From assembly GCF_001969385.1 (NCBI RefSeq), contig NZ_CP014796.1:1381501-1445500 (forward strand): DNA of 64,000 nucleotides. Direction: 5' to 3'. Both the position numbers and the translations under genes were made by a program. Below, one piece after another: positions 44,153 through 52,835 of the stretch. Numbering within the stretch: the stretch's first letter is position 1; each line of letters opens with the position of its first letter. Below the pieces are notes generated by a model. The model was given only the letters and a program-made list of their open reading frames with translations. It was not told the origin of the DNA and ran no database searches. The DNA is from Salipiger profundus. Lineage in GTDB: Bacteria > Pseudomonadota > Alphaproteobacteria > Rhodobacterales > Rhodobacteraceae.

Positions 44153-45397
44153 ATGGCCCAACTCTCCGACATGGACAGCTTTCACGACAGGGCTCGCGCC
44201 GCGGCGGTGGCGATGCGCGATGTTTTCCCCGAGACACCGCTTTTGCGCAACGCTCATCTGAGCGAGCGCTTCGGCGCGGATATCTGGCTGAAGCGCGAGG
44301 ATCTGAGCCCGGTCCGCAGCTACAAGCTGCGCGGCGCGTTCAACGCCATGCGCAAGCGGCCCGACGCGGATCTCTTCGTGGCGGCGAGTGCCGGCAACCA
44401 TGCGCAGGGCGTGGCCTTCATGTGCCGCCAGTTCGGCAAGAAGGGCGTGATCTTCATGCCGGTGACGACGCCGGACCAGAAGATCCAGAAGACCAGGATG
44501 TTCGGCGGTGACGCGGTCGAGGTCGTTATGACCGGCGACTACTTCGACGACACGCTGGCGGCGGCGCAGGCGTTCTGCGCCGAGAAGGGCGGGCATTTCC
44601 TGTCGCCCTTCGACGACCCGGACGTGATCGAGGGGCAGGCCAGCGTCGCGGTCGAGATCGAGACCCAGCTCGGGCGGCTGCCCGACCAGGTGGTGATCCC
44701 GGTCGGCGGCGGCGGGCTGGGCTCGGGGATGCTCAGCTACTTCGGGAACGATACGCAGTATACCTTTGTCGAGCCCACGGGCGGCGCCTGCCTGCGCGCG
44801 GCGCTTCAGGCCGGCAAGCCGGTGACGCTGCCCAGCGTGAACACCTTCGCCGACGGCGCGGCGGTGGCGCGGATCGGGGCGCAGACCTTCGAGTGCCTCA
44901 AGGGCGTGGGGCTCGCGAACACGCTGACCGTGGACGAGGACCGGGTCTGCACGACGATGCTCGAGATGCTGAACGTCGAGGGCATCGTGCTCGAGCCCGC
45001 CGGTGCCCTGTCGGTGGACGCGCTGCGCGACATGGGGCAGGCCATTCGCGGCCGGACCGTGGTCTGCGTCACCTCGGGCGGGAACTTCGATTTCGAGCGG
45101 CTGCCCGAGGTCAAGGAGCGCGCGCAACGCTACTCGGGCGTGAAGAAATACTTCATCCTGCGCCTGCCGCAGCGGCCGGGTGCGTTGAAGGATTTCCTCG
45201 ACCTTCTGGGCCCCGAGGACGATATCGCGCGGTTCGAATATCTGAAGAAATCCGCGCGCAACTTCGGGTCGGTCCTGATCGGTATCGAGACGTCGGACCA
45301 TGCGAATTTCGATGTGTTCTTCGGCAAGCTCGACGAGAGGGGCTACACCTACCGCGACATCACCGACGACGAGATCCTCGCCCAGTTCCTGATCTGA
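44153..45397 (+). CDS. ilvA: Threonine ammonia-lyase (biosynthetic-type)
   Basis: 414 aa. PLP enzyme converting threonine to 2-oxobutanoate for isoleucine synthesis. PLP lysine in SYKLRGAFN (Lys58), SAGNHAQGVAF, and the phosphate-binding GGGGLGSG. The C-terminal part (from about 330; YFILRLPQRPGALKDFLDLL, FFGKLDERGYTYRDI) is a single ACT-like regulatory region, so allosteric control is plausible. An alternative ATG lies six codons in. It ends 8 bp before the convergent Hpt gene. Confidence 0.93.
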   Translation: MAQLSDMDSFHDRARAAAVAMRDVFPETPLLRNAHLSERFGADIWLKREDLSPVRSYKLRGAFNAMRKRPDADLFVAASAGNHAQGVAFMCRQFGKKGVIFMPVTTPDQKIQKTRMFGGDAVEVVMTGDYFDDTLAAAQAFCAEKGGHFLSPFDDPDVIEGQASVAVEIETQLGRLPDQVVIPVGGGGLGSGMLSYFGNDTQYTFVEPTGGACLRAALQAGKPVTLPSVNTFADGAAVARIGAQTFECLKGVGLANTLTVDEDRVCTTMLEMLNVEGIVLEPAGALSVDALRDMGQAIRGRTVVCVTSGGNFDFERLPEVKERAQRYSGVKKYFILRLPQRPGALKDFLDLLGPEDDIARFEYLKKSARNFGSVLIGIETSDHANFDVFFGKLDERGYTYRDITDDEILAQFLI

Positions 45398-45404
45398 GCG
45401 CTGG

Positions 45405-45740
45405 TCAGGCGGCGAGCCTTTCGGGCTGTTCGCTCAGGAACGTGCCGCGCGAGCGGGCGTAGAGTGACAGGATGGCATCGACGTCGATCGGGGCGGTGGA
45501 GCCGCTTCGGGCGGCAATCTCGCCCGACTGGCAGCAGTCGGCGAGCGCCGAGAAGCCGAGGTTGAGCGCGCTGCCCTTCAGGAAGTGCAGCTTCTCTTCC
45601 ATCTCGGCGGGCTGAGCCATGGCGCCGGGCAGATCGGCGAGTGTGGTTTCGACCTCTTTCAGGAAGAGATCGACCACTTCGTGAAAATTCTCTGCGCCGA
45701 TTTCATCCCGCAGTTCCGCGATCCGGGTCCAGTCGATCAT
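45405..45740 (-). CDS. Histidine phosphotransfer (Hpt) domain protein
   Basis: 111 aa, a lone Hpt four-helix bundle. His52 in LHFLKGSALNLGFSALADCC is the phosphoacceptor, and the following KGSALNLG is the Hpt hallmark. AGGAGG precedes the ATG. Divergent from the receiver-SpoIIE phosphatase, 144 bp apart, which suggests that the pair forms a phosphorelay. No hybrid kinase is adjacent. Confidence 0.92.
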   Translation of the reverse strand: MIDWTRIAELRDEIGAENFHEVVDLFLKEVETTLADLPGAMAQPAEMEEKLHFLKGSALNLGFSALADCCQSGEIAARSGSTAPIDVDAILSLYARSRGTFLSEQPERLAA

Positions 45741-45884
45741 GGCGCACCTCCTGATCGTCAGGGGTAGGCGGGAAAGATGAAGAAAGTCTTTTCTCCCGAC
45801 GAGATCCGGTTTGCGCGGCGAAAGCCCGCGTTAACCTGCGCGCGCTAGACCTGCCCCGGAACAGGCTGTCGATCAGGAGCGCGC

Positions 45885-47135
45885 TTGCACCCGGACCCAT
45901 TGGATATTCGCGCTGCCGCCCCCTCGGCAGATGTGCTTCGCCGCGTTCTGGTGGTCGATGACAGCCCCGCGCAGCTCAAGATCCTCGTGGCGATGATGCG
46001 GCACTGGGGGTTCGAGGTCTGGCAGGCAGACAATGCCTCCGACGCCCTGGAACTCTGCCACCGGATTGCCCCCGACGCCGTGCTGTCCGACTGGATGATG
46101 CCCGGCATGGACGGGCTTGAATTCTGTCGCAGGTTCCGCGCGCTCGACCGTGACAACTATGGCTATTTCATCCTTCTGACATCGAAGAACGAGAAAGGCG
46201 CCATCGCGCGCGGGCTCGACGCCGGGGCCGACGACTTTCTTACAAAACCGGTCCACGCCGACGAACTGCGCGCCCGCATCAACGCCGGCGCCCGCATCCT
46301 CACGATGGAGCGGCAGCTGGGCGACACGCTTGGTCGGCTGCAGTCGGCCTACGACGCGATCGACCGCGACTTGCGGCAGGCGCGGCACATCCAGCAGGCG
46401 CTCGTGCCCGTGCGCAGCCGCGATTTCGGCGCGGCGCGGGTGAGCCTGCTACTCAAGCCCTGCGGCCACGTGGGTGGCGATCTCGTCGGTATGTTCGGCC
46501 CGAACGGGGGCAGCGTCGGGGTCTACGGTTTCGACGTCTCGGGCCATGGCATCACCTCGGCCCTGATGACGGCGCGGGTGGCGGGGCATCTCGGCAACGA
46601 TTTCCCGGCGCTCAACATCGCGCTGACCCCCGGGGGCACCGCTCTGCGCCCGCCGGAGGACGTGGCGAGGCAGCTCAACGACCGGCTCGCCGCCGATCCG
46701 GGCGTGCTCGAATACCTGACCATGGCCTATCTGACGCTCGAGCTGGCCTCGGGGCGGATCGGTCTGGTTCAGGCAGGGCATCCGCCACCGTTGCTCATCC
46801 GGGCCGATGGCGGGCTGTCCTTCGTGGGAACCGGGGGGCTGCCCATCGGCCTGATCGGCGGCGCGCGCTATGACAGGATCGGCCTTAGCCTGAAGCCGGG
46901 CGACCGGATCCTGCTCTATTCCGACGGCCTGACCGAGGCCGAGCTGACCACCGGCGGCCTTCTCGATCAGTCGGGGCTTGCGTCGCTGGTCGCGCAATGT
47001 CGCGGGTCCGAGGGGACCGAGTTTCTCGACGATCTCTACTGGCGACTGAGCCAGGTCACCCGCCGGGGCACACGGCTGGCCGACGACGTGTCGGCGGCGC
47101 TGGTGGAATACGCCGGCCCCGAGGGCTCAGCGTAG
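45885..47135 (+). CDS. Response regulator with PP2C-type SpoIIE phosphatase output
   Basis: 416 aa from TTG 45885 (AGGAG 5 bp upstream). Receiver domain residues 20-135: Asp25/Asp26, phosphoacceptor Asp69 (LSDWMMPGMDG), Thr99, Lys121. A coiled linker (MERQLGDTLGRLQ) connects to a SpoIIE/RsbU phosphatase (about 185-410): metal-site KPCGHVGGDLVG, DVSGHGITSALM, QAGHPPPLL, YSDGLTE. Such proteins dephosphorylate anti-anti-sigma factors in general-stress partner switching. No anti-sigma or STAS gene is in the window, so the target is unknown. The 3' end overlaps the convergent Nudix gene by 9 bp. Confidence 0.92.
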   Translation: MHPDPLDIRAAAPSADVLRRVLVVDDSPAQLKILVAMMRHWGFEVWQADNASDALELCHRIAPDAVLSDWMMPGMDGLEFCRRFRALDRDNYGYFILLTSKNEKGAIARGLDAGADDFLTKPVHADELRARINAGARILTMERQLGDTLGRLQSAYDAIDRDLRQARHIQQALVPVRSRDFGAARVSLLLKPCGHVGGDLVGMFGPNGGSVGVYGFDVSGHGITSALMTARVAGHLGNDFPALNIALTPGGTALRPPEDVARQLNDRLAADPGVLEYLTMAYLTLELASGRIGLVQAGHPPPLLIRADGGLSFVGTGGLPIGLIGGARYDRIGLSLKPGDRILLYSDGLTEAELTTGGLLDQSGLASLVAQCRGSEGTEFLDDLYWRLSQVTRRGTRLADDVSAALVEYAGPEGSA

Positions 47136-47564
47136 CAGGTCGCGGACAAAGGCGCGGTCGCCGGGGTTGCCGAGCAGGTCCGCCGCAAGATCGGGGGCCA
47201 TCCAGTGGGCGCTGTGACCGTCCTCCGACGGCGGGCCGAGCGGACGGACCGGATGCGCGACGTAGATGATGCAGAGCTTCTCGGCCCAGAGGTCGTATTC
47301 CGGCATGAAGGTGAAGCGCCGGAACGCCCCGAGCCGCCTTGGGCGCGCGATGCGCCAGCCGGTCTCTTCGAAGACCTCGCGGTGCAGCGCCGCCAGCGGC
47401 GATTCTCCCGGATCGATGCCGCCGCCCGGAAGCTGGAACTCGGGCCATGGCTCGTCCTGGTGGGTGACGAGCAGCGCGCCGTCGCGCGGAAGCACGGCGT
47501 AGGCCCCGGTGCGCTGCGTGTAGCGACGCCCGGCCTCGGGCGGTTCTCCGTAACGAGCGATCAT
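47127..47564 (-). CDS. Nudix hydrolase
   Basis: 145 aa from ATG 47564 (AGGGGG upstream); a TTG six codons earlier is in frame but less likely. Full Nudix box from GGGIDPGESPLAALHREV into FEETGW (about 47-70, GX5EX7REUXEEXGU). Substrate unknown; it resembles broad NDP-sugar/oxidised-nucleotide Nudix enzymes. Single gene, divergent from hslO. Confidence 0.88.
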   Translation of the reverse strand: MIARYGEPPEAGRRYTQRTGAYAVLPRDGALLVTHQDEPWPEFQLPGGGIDPGESPLAALHREVFEETGWRIARPRRLGAFRRFTFMPEYDLWAEKLCIIYVAHPVRPLGPPSEDGHSAHWMAPDLAADLLGNPGDRAFVRDLLR

Positions 47565-47639
47565 CAGGCCCCCTTGGTTCAAGCCTTGTCCTGCCTATAT
47601 GGTGCCGGTATGCCAACGCGCGGCAGATAAGGAAACCCC

Positions 47640-48620
47640 ATGACCATCGGCAGCAAACTCGCCTGGGATGACACTGTCCTCCCGTTCCAGCTCGATCTTT
47701 CCGACATCCGGGGCCGGGTGGCGCGGCTTGACGGGGTGTTGAATGGCATCCTGAGCCAACACGACTACCCCGAGCAGGTGGAAACGCTCGTGGCCGAGAT
47801 GGCGCTGCTCACGGCGCTCATCGGCCAGACCGTGAAACTGCGCTGGAAGCTCTCGCTCCAGGTGCAGACGCGCGGCGCCCTGAGGATGATCGCGACCGAC
47901 TACTTCGCACCCTCGGAAGAGGGGGAGCCGGCGCGAATCCGCGGCTACGCCAGTTTCGACCGCGAGAAGATCTCGGACATCGCCGCCTTCGATCAGCTCG
48001 AAGACGGCTATTTCGCCATTCTCATCGACCAGGGCGAAGGCACCACGCCTTACCAGGGCATCACACCGCTCGCGGGAGGGTCGCTCGCGGCCTGCGCAGA
48101 GTCCTACTTTGCCCAGTCCGAGCAGATCCCGACGCGCTTCGCGCTGAACTACGGCAAGGTGATCGGCGCCGACGGCAATGGCGAATGGCGCGCCGGTGGC
48201 ATGATGATCCAGTCCATGCCCAAGGCCTCGCCCTTCGCGCAGGGCGGCGGTTCGGGCGAGGGCGGTCTCCTGCGGCCCGAGGACGTGGTCAACGGCGAGG
48301 ACGAGGAAGAGAACTGGCGTCGCGTCAACTTCCACGTCGACACCGTGGACGAGCTCGAGCTGATCGGGCCCGACATTTCACCGACGACGCTGCTCGTGCG
48401 CCTGTTCCACGAGGAACAGCCGCGGGTCTTCGACGCCCAGCCGGTGCGCTTCGGCTGCACCTGCTCGGAGGATCGCGTGCGAAATTCGCTGTCGATCTAC
48501 TCGAAGCGCGACATCGAGAAGATGACCACGGACGACGGGCTCGTCACCGCCGACTGCCAGTTCTGCGGTGCGCATTACGAGCTCGATCCGGCGACGGTCG
48601 GTTTCGAGGCCGACGAGTGA
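47640..48620 (+). CDS. hslO: Redox-regulated chaperone Hsp33
   Basis: 326 aa. Holdase activated by oxidation. The N-terminal substrate-binding fold (LLTALIGQTVKLRWKLSLQV) is followed by a linker and the C-terminal redox-switch zinc site with four cysteines: RFGCTCSEDRV and ADCQFCGAHYEL. AAGGAAA precedes the ATG. The stop overlaps the CoA Nudix gene (GTGA). Confidence 0.95.
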   Translation: MTIGSKLAWDDTVLPFQLDLSDIRGRVARLDGVLNGILSQHDYPEQVETLVAEMALLTALIGQTVKLRWKLSLQVQTRGALRMIATDYFAPSEEGEPARIRGYASFDREKISDIAAFDQLEDGYFAILIDQGEGTTPYQGITPLAGGSLAACAESYFAQSEQIPTRFALNYGKVIGADGNGEWRAGGMMIQSMPKASPFAQGGGSGEGGLLRPEDVVNGEDEEENWRRVNFHVDTVDELELIGPDISPTTLLVRLFHEEQPRVFDAQPVRFGCTCSEDRVRNSLSIYSKRDIEKMTTDDGLVTADCQFCGAHYELDPATVGFEADE

Positions 48621-49222
48621 GCCGCTCGGGGGAGCAGATCGAGGCCCTGCGCCGGGCAATGGCGCGCGAGGTGGCGCCCTCCTCGGATTTCGATCTGAAC
48701 CCCGAAACCATTCTTCCGGCGGGCCGCAAGCTGCGGCCCGCCGGTGTTCTGGCCGCCTTCATTCCCGGTGATGACGGGCTCGAGCTGCTGCTGACCAAGC
48801 GATCCTCGCGGTTGAAGCATCACCCGGGGCAGATCGCCTTTCCCGGCGGCAAGGTCGATCCGGTCGATGACGGCCCGACGGATGCCGCCCTGCGCGAAGC
48901 GCGGGAAGAGGTCGGCCTGCCCGGCAGCGCGGTCGAGATCATCGGCACCACGGCCCCGCACGAGACGGTCACGGGTTTCCTCGTGACCCCGGTTTTCGGC
49001 ATAGTCAGAGACACATTCACCCCGATCCCCGAGCCGGGCGAGGTGGCCGAGATCTTCCGCGTGCCCTTCGACCATGTCACCGACCCGGCGCGCTACAGCA
49101 TCCAGGGACGGCGCTGGCGCGGGCAGCGGCGGCTCTATTACACCGTGCCCTATGGACCCTACTACATCTGGGGGGCGACGGCGCGGATGCTGCGCTCGTT
49201 GACGCAACGGCTGATGGAATGA
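48617..49222 (+). CDS. Nudix CoA pyrophosphatase family protein (NudL-like)
   Basis: 201 aa from GTG 48617, overlapping the hslO stop. The UPF0035/CoA signature LLTKRSSRLKHHPGQIAFPGGK precedes the Nudix box from AALREAREEVGL. C-terminal DPARYSIQGRRWRGQ is common to the family. Hydrolyses CoA or acyl-CoA to 3',5'-ADP and phosphopantetheine (family function). Its stop overlaps cca (ATGA). Confidence 0.9.
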   Translation: MSRSGEQIEALRRAMAREVAPSSDFDLNPETILPAGRKLRPAGVLAAFIPGDDGLELLLTKRSSRLKHHPGQIAFPGGKVDPVDDGPTDAALREAREEVGLPGSAVEIIGTTAPHETVTGFLVTPVFGIVRDTFTPIPEPGEVAEIFRVPFDHVTDPARYSIQGRRWRGQRRLYYTVPYGPYYIWGATARMLRSLTQRLME

Positions 49223-50367
49223 CGCGCGTCCGGGGGGAGTGGATCAGCTGCGCCTCGACGCAAGAGGTGCTGGCCATGCTCGAGGGCGGTGGCCATCTGG
49301 CCTATGTCGTCGGCGGCTGCGTGCGCAACGCGCTGATGGGCGTGCCGGTGAGTGATGTGGACATCGCCACCGATGCCCGCCCCGAGCGGGTCATGGCGCT
49401 GGCCGAGGCGGCGGGACTGAAGCCGGTGCCCACCGGCATAGACCACGGCACCGTGACAGTCGTCGCCGAGGGCATCGGCCACGAGGTCACCACCTTTCGT
49501 GCCGATGTCGAGACCGACGGACGGCGCGCGGTGGTGCGCTATTCGGACGACATCTCCGAAGATGCCGCGCGGCGCGATTTCACCATGAACGCGCTCTACG
49601 CCGATGCGCGGGGCGATGTGCTCGATCCGCTGGGTGGGTTGCCCGACCTCGAAGCGCGGCGGGTGCGCTTCATCCGCGACGCTGGCGAGCGCATCCGCGA
49701 AGATTACCTTCGCATCCTGCGCTTCTTCCGCTTCAACGCCTGGTATGGCGACCCCGAGCAGGGCGTCGACCCCGAGGCGCTGGCAGGCATCGCCGCCAAT
49801 CTCGACGGGCTCTCGACGCTCTCGGCCGAGCGGGTTGGGCACGAGATCACCCGGCTTCTGTCGGCGAACGACCCCGCGCCCTCGGTCGGCGTTATGGAAC
49901 AGGTCGGTGTCCTGCCGCAGGTGCTGCCGGGGGCGACGGCCCGTGCGCTCGGGCCGCTCGTCGCCCATGAGGCGGCGCTGGGCCTTGCCCCCGATCCGAT
50001 GCGCCGGCTAGCCGGCCTGGGCTTTTCCGATGGCCGCAGCCTGCGGCTGTCGAAGGCGCAACAGAAGCAACTCGAGGCGTATCAGAGCCTCATTTCCGCC
50101 ACCGCAGGCCCCGCCGAGATCGCCTGGCGCAAGGGGGCAGAGATGGCGCGCGGCGTGGTCGCCCTGCGTGCGGCAAGCTTCGGCGCGCCGGTTTCTCCCG
50201 ATGCCGCCACCGAGATCGAAACCGGCGCGGCGGCGGTGTTTCCCGTGAAACCCCGCGACCTCATGCCCGACTACGAAGGGCCGGCACTGGGCCGGAAGCT
50301 CGAGGAGCTGCAGCGCCGCTGGATCGACTCCGGCTTTGCCCTGACCCGCGAGGACCTGCTGTCGTGA
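49219..50367 (+). CDS. cca: tRNA nucleotidyltransferase / poly(A) polymerase family protein (CCA-adding)
   Basis: 382 aa. Class II nucleotidyltransferase: VVGGCVRNALMG (residues 30-41) with DVDIATDA carrying the catalytic aspartates, then RRDFTMNALY and the RNA-binding IREDYLRILRFFRF. Most likely the CCA-adding enzyme; a PcnB role cannot be excluded, but the short C-terminus favours CCA. ATG overlaps the upstream Nudix stop, and the 3' end overlaps the LysE-type gene. Confidence 0.9.
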   Translation: MTRVRGEWISCASTQEVLAMLEGGGHLAYVVGGCVRNALMGVPVSDVDIATDARPERVMALAEAAGLKPVPTGIDHGTVTVVAEGIGHEVTTFRADVETDGRRAVVRYSDDISEDAARRDFTMNALYADARGDVLDPLGGLPDLEARRVRFIRDAGERIREDYLRILRFFRFNAWYGDPEQGVDPEALAGIAANLDGLSTLSAERVGHEITRLLSANDPAPSVGVMEQVGVLPQVLPGATARALGPLVAHEAALGLAPDPMRRLAGLGFSDGRSLRLSKAQQKQLEAYQSLISATAGPAEIAWRKGAEMARGVVALRAASFGAPVSPDAATEIETGAAAVFPVKPRDLMPDYEGPALGRKLEELQRRWIDSGFALTREDLLS

Positions 50368-50948
50368 TGCTCGATCCGCTCTACGGCTTCGTGTTCTTCG
50401 GCCTGTTCTCGCCGGGGCCGAACGTCATCCTGCTGACCTCCTCCGGTGCACGGTTCGGCGTGCGTCGGACCCTGCCGCATCTCTTCGGGGTCGTGCTTGG
50501 GGTGGGCATCACCGCGGGCCTCACCGGTCTTGGCATCGCGGCGCTGCTGCGGCAGGCGCCGATGCTGGAACTGGCGTTGAAGATCGCGGCGAGCCTGTGG
50601 ATGCTCTACATGGCGTGGGGCCTCTGGACCGCCGATCGCCGTCGCGGCAAGGCCGATCGCGACCGGCCCATGACCCTGATCGAGGCGGCGCTTTTCCAGT
50701 GGGTGAACCCCAAGGTCTGGGCGGTGGCGCTGGCGGCGGCCTCGGCCTATCCCGGGCTCTCCGGTCCGTGGGGCGAGGCGCTGCGGCTTGGCAGCGCCTT
50801 TTCGGGCATCAACCTCGGGGTCTGCCTGTTCTGGACTTCGGCCGGGGCGCTGCTGACCTTCCTGCTCACGACGCCGGCGGCCTGGCGGGTGTTCACGCGG
50901 ATCATGGCCGTCGCGCTGGCCAGCTTTTCCGTCATGGTCTTCCTGTAG
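50364..50948 (+). CDS. LysE/RhtB-family amino-acid exporter
   Basis: 194 aa starting at GTG 50364 or ATG 50367, overlapping the cca stop. Six helices with family motif FFGLFSPGPNVILLTSSGARFG near the N-terminus (PGPN hallmark). The cargo is unknown; the family exports basic amino acids, homoserine and threonine. Cotranscription with cca is likely positional only. Confidence 0.87.
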   Translation: MMLDPLYGFVFFGLFSPGPNVILLTSSGARFGVRRTLPHLFGVVLGVGITAGLTGLGIAALLRQAPMLELALKIAASLWMLYMAWGLWTADRRRGKADRDRPMTLIEAALFQWVNPKVWAVALAAASAYPGLSGPWGEALRLGSAFSGINLGVCLFWTSAGALLTFLLTTPAAWRVFTRIMAVALASFSVMVFL

Positions 50949-50990
50949 GGAATCGAGGACACTCCGCGCTCGCGAGACAGGAGGCTCCGT

Positions 50991-52835
50991 TTGTTCCGCT
51001 ACTTCGAAAACCTCGTCGATCCCTACACCGATTACCCGCCGACGGACCGTCCGCCGACGCGGCTGCTGCCGTTCCTGATGGACTACGCGCGGCCGTTCCG
51101 CCGGGTCTTCGTCTGGGCGGCGCTTCTGTCGGTGGTCGTGGCCGGGGTCGAGGTCGGGCTGATCTGGGCGATGGGCTGGGTGGTCGACATCCTGTCCGGC
51201 GACCCGGCGCAGGTGTGGGACACCCACGGCACCACGCTGATCCTGCTGGGGCTTTTCGTGCTGCTCGTCCGTCCGGTGATACAGGCGCTCGACGTGCTGG
51301 TGCTGAACAACGCGATCATGCCGAACTTCGGCACCCTGATCCGCTGGCGGGCCCATGCGCAGGTGTTGCGGCAGTCCATCGGCTGGTTCGAGAACGATTT
51401 CGCCGGGCGCATCGCCAACCGCATCATGCAGACGCCCCCCGCGGCGGGCGAGGCCGTGTTTCAGGTCTTCGACGCGCTGACCTTCTCGCTGGCCTATGTC
51501 GTCGGTGCGGCGGTGCTGCTGTTCGATGCCGACCCGCGGCTGCTTCTGCCGCTGGCGCTCTGGTTTGGCGGCTACGTGCTGCTCATGCGCTGGACGATCC
51601 GGCGGGTGGGGCCGGCGTCCAAGGCCGCCTCGGACGCGCGCAGCTTCGTCAACGGCCGGGTGGTGGACGCCTATACCAACATCCACTCGGTGAAGATGTT
51701 CGCGCAGGACCGGCAGGAGCTCGACTACGCGAAAGAGGCGATCGACCGGGCGCGCGACACCTTCCAGGGCGAAATGCGGCTCTACACAGTGATGGACGTG
51801 GCGCTCGTGGTGCTGAACGGTCTGCTGATCGTCGGCGTGGTCGGCTGGGGCCTGCTGCTGTGGATGCAGGGCGCGGCCTCGGTGGGCGTGGTCGCCGCGG
51901 CGACGGCGCTTACGCTGCGGCTCAACGCGATGACCGGCTGGATCATGTGGGCCACCACGACCTTCTTCCGGCAGCTCGGGGTGGTGTCCGAGGGCATGGA
52001 GACCATAGCCCAGCCGATCACCCTGACCGACGACCGCGATGCCGAGGATCTGGTGCTCGACCGGGGCGAAATCCGCCTCGACGGGCTGAGCCACCACTAC
52101 GGGCGTGACAGCGGCGGCCTCGACGACATCACGCTGACCATCCGACCGGGTGAGAAAGTCGGGCTCATCGGGCGCTCCGGCACCGGGAAATCGACCCTCG
52201 TGAAGCTGCTTTTGCGGTTCTACGATGCCGAGAAGGGCCGCATCCTGATCGACGGGCAGGACATCTCGCACGTCCGGCAGGACAGCCTGCGGAAGCAGAT
52301 CGGCATGGTCCAGCAGGACAGCACGCTGCTGCACCGCTCGGTCCGCGAGAACCTGCTCTACGGCCGTCCCGACGCGACCGAGGAACAGATGGTCGCCGCC
52401 GCGAAACAGGCGCAGGCGCATCACTTCATCCTCGACCTGCAGGACCCGCAGGGTCGCACCGGCTATGACGCGCATGTCGGTGAACGGGGCGTGAAGCTGT
52501 CGGGCGGGCAGCGGCAACGGGTGGCGCTGGCGCGGGTGATCCTCAAGGATGCGCCGATCCTGCTGCTGGACGAGGCGACAAGCGCGCTGGATTCCGAGGT
52601 CGAGGCCGCCATCCAGGACACGCTCTACGGCATGATGGAAGGCAAGACGGTGATCGCCATTGCACACCGTCTCTCCACCATCGCGCATATGGATCGCATT
52701 CTCGTGATGGATGGCGGGCGCATCGTTGAACAAGGCAGCCATGACGTGCTTTTGAGGTCCCAAGGCCTATATGCGCAGTTCTGGGCCCGCCAGTCCGGCG
52801 GGTTCATGGATCCGGACACCGAGGCAGCCGAATGA
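50991..52835 (+). CDS. ABC exporter, fused membrane and ATPase domains (first of pair)
   Basis: 614 aa from TTG 50991 (no earlier ATG; AGGAGG upstream). N-terminal six-helix exporter domain (about 35-330), then NBD: Walker A GRSGTGKST (about 393-401), signature LSGGQRQRVALAR (about 503), Walker B ILLLDEATSALDSE with catalytic Glu, and the His switch AIAHRLST. The next gene, starting 4 bp before this stop, is similar throughout, so a heterodimeric transporter is likely. Cargo (lipid, peptide, drug) unknown. Confidence 0.9.
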   Translation: MFRYFENLVDPYTDYPPTDRPPTRLLPFLMDYARPFRRVFVWAALLSVVVAGVEVGLIWAMGWVVDILSGDPAQVWDTHGTTLILLGLFVLLVRPVIQALDVLVLNNAIMPNFGTLIRWRAHAQVLRQSIGWFENDFAGRIANRIMQTPPAAGEAVFQVFDALTFSLAYVVGAAVLLFDADPRLLLPLALWFGGYVLLMRWTIRRVGPASKAASDARSFVNGRVVDAYTNIHSVKMFAQDRQELDYAKEAIDRARDTFQGEMRLYTVMDVALVVLNGLLIVGVVGWGLLLWMQGAASVGVVAAATALTLRLNAMTGWIMWATTTFFRQLGVVSEGMETIAQPITLTDDRDAEDLVLDRGEIRLDGLSHHYGRDSGGLDDITLTIRPGEKVGLIGRSGTGKSTLVKLLLRFYDAEKGRILIDGQDISHVRQDSLRKQIGMVQQDSTLLHRSVRENLLYGRPDATEEQMVAAAKQAQAHHFILDLQDPQGRTGYDAHVGERGVKLSGGQRQRVALARVILKDAPILLLDEATSALDSEVEAAIQDTLYGMMEGKTVIAIAHRLSTIAHMDRILVMDGGRIVEQGSHDVLLRSQGLYAQFWARQSGGFMDPDTEAAE

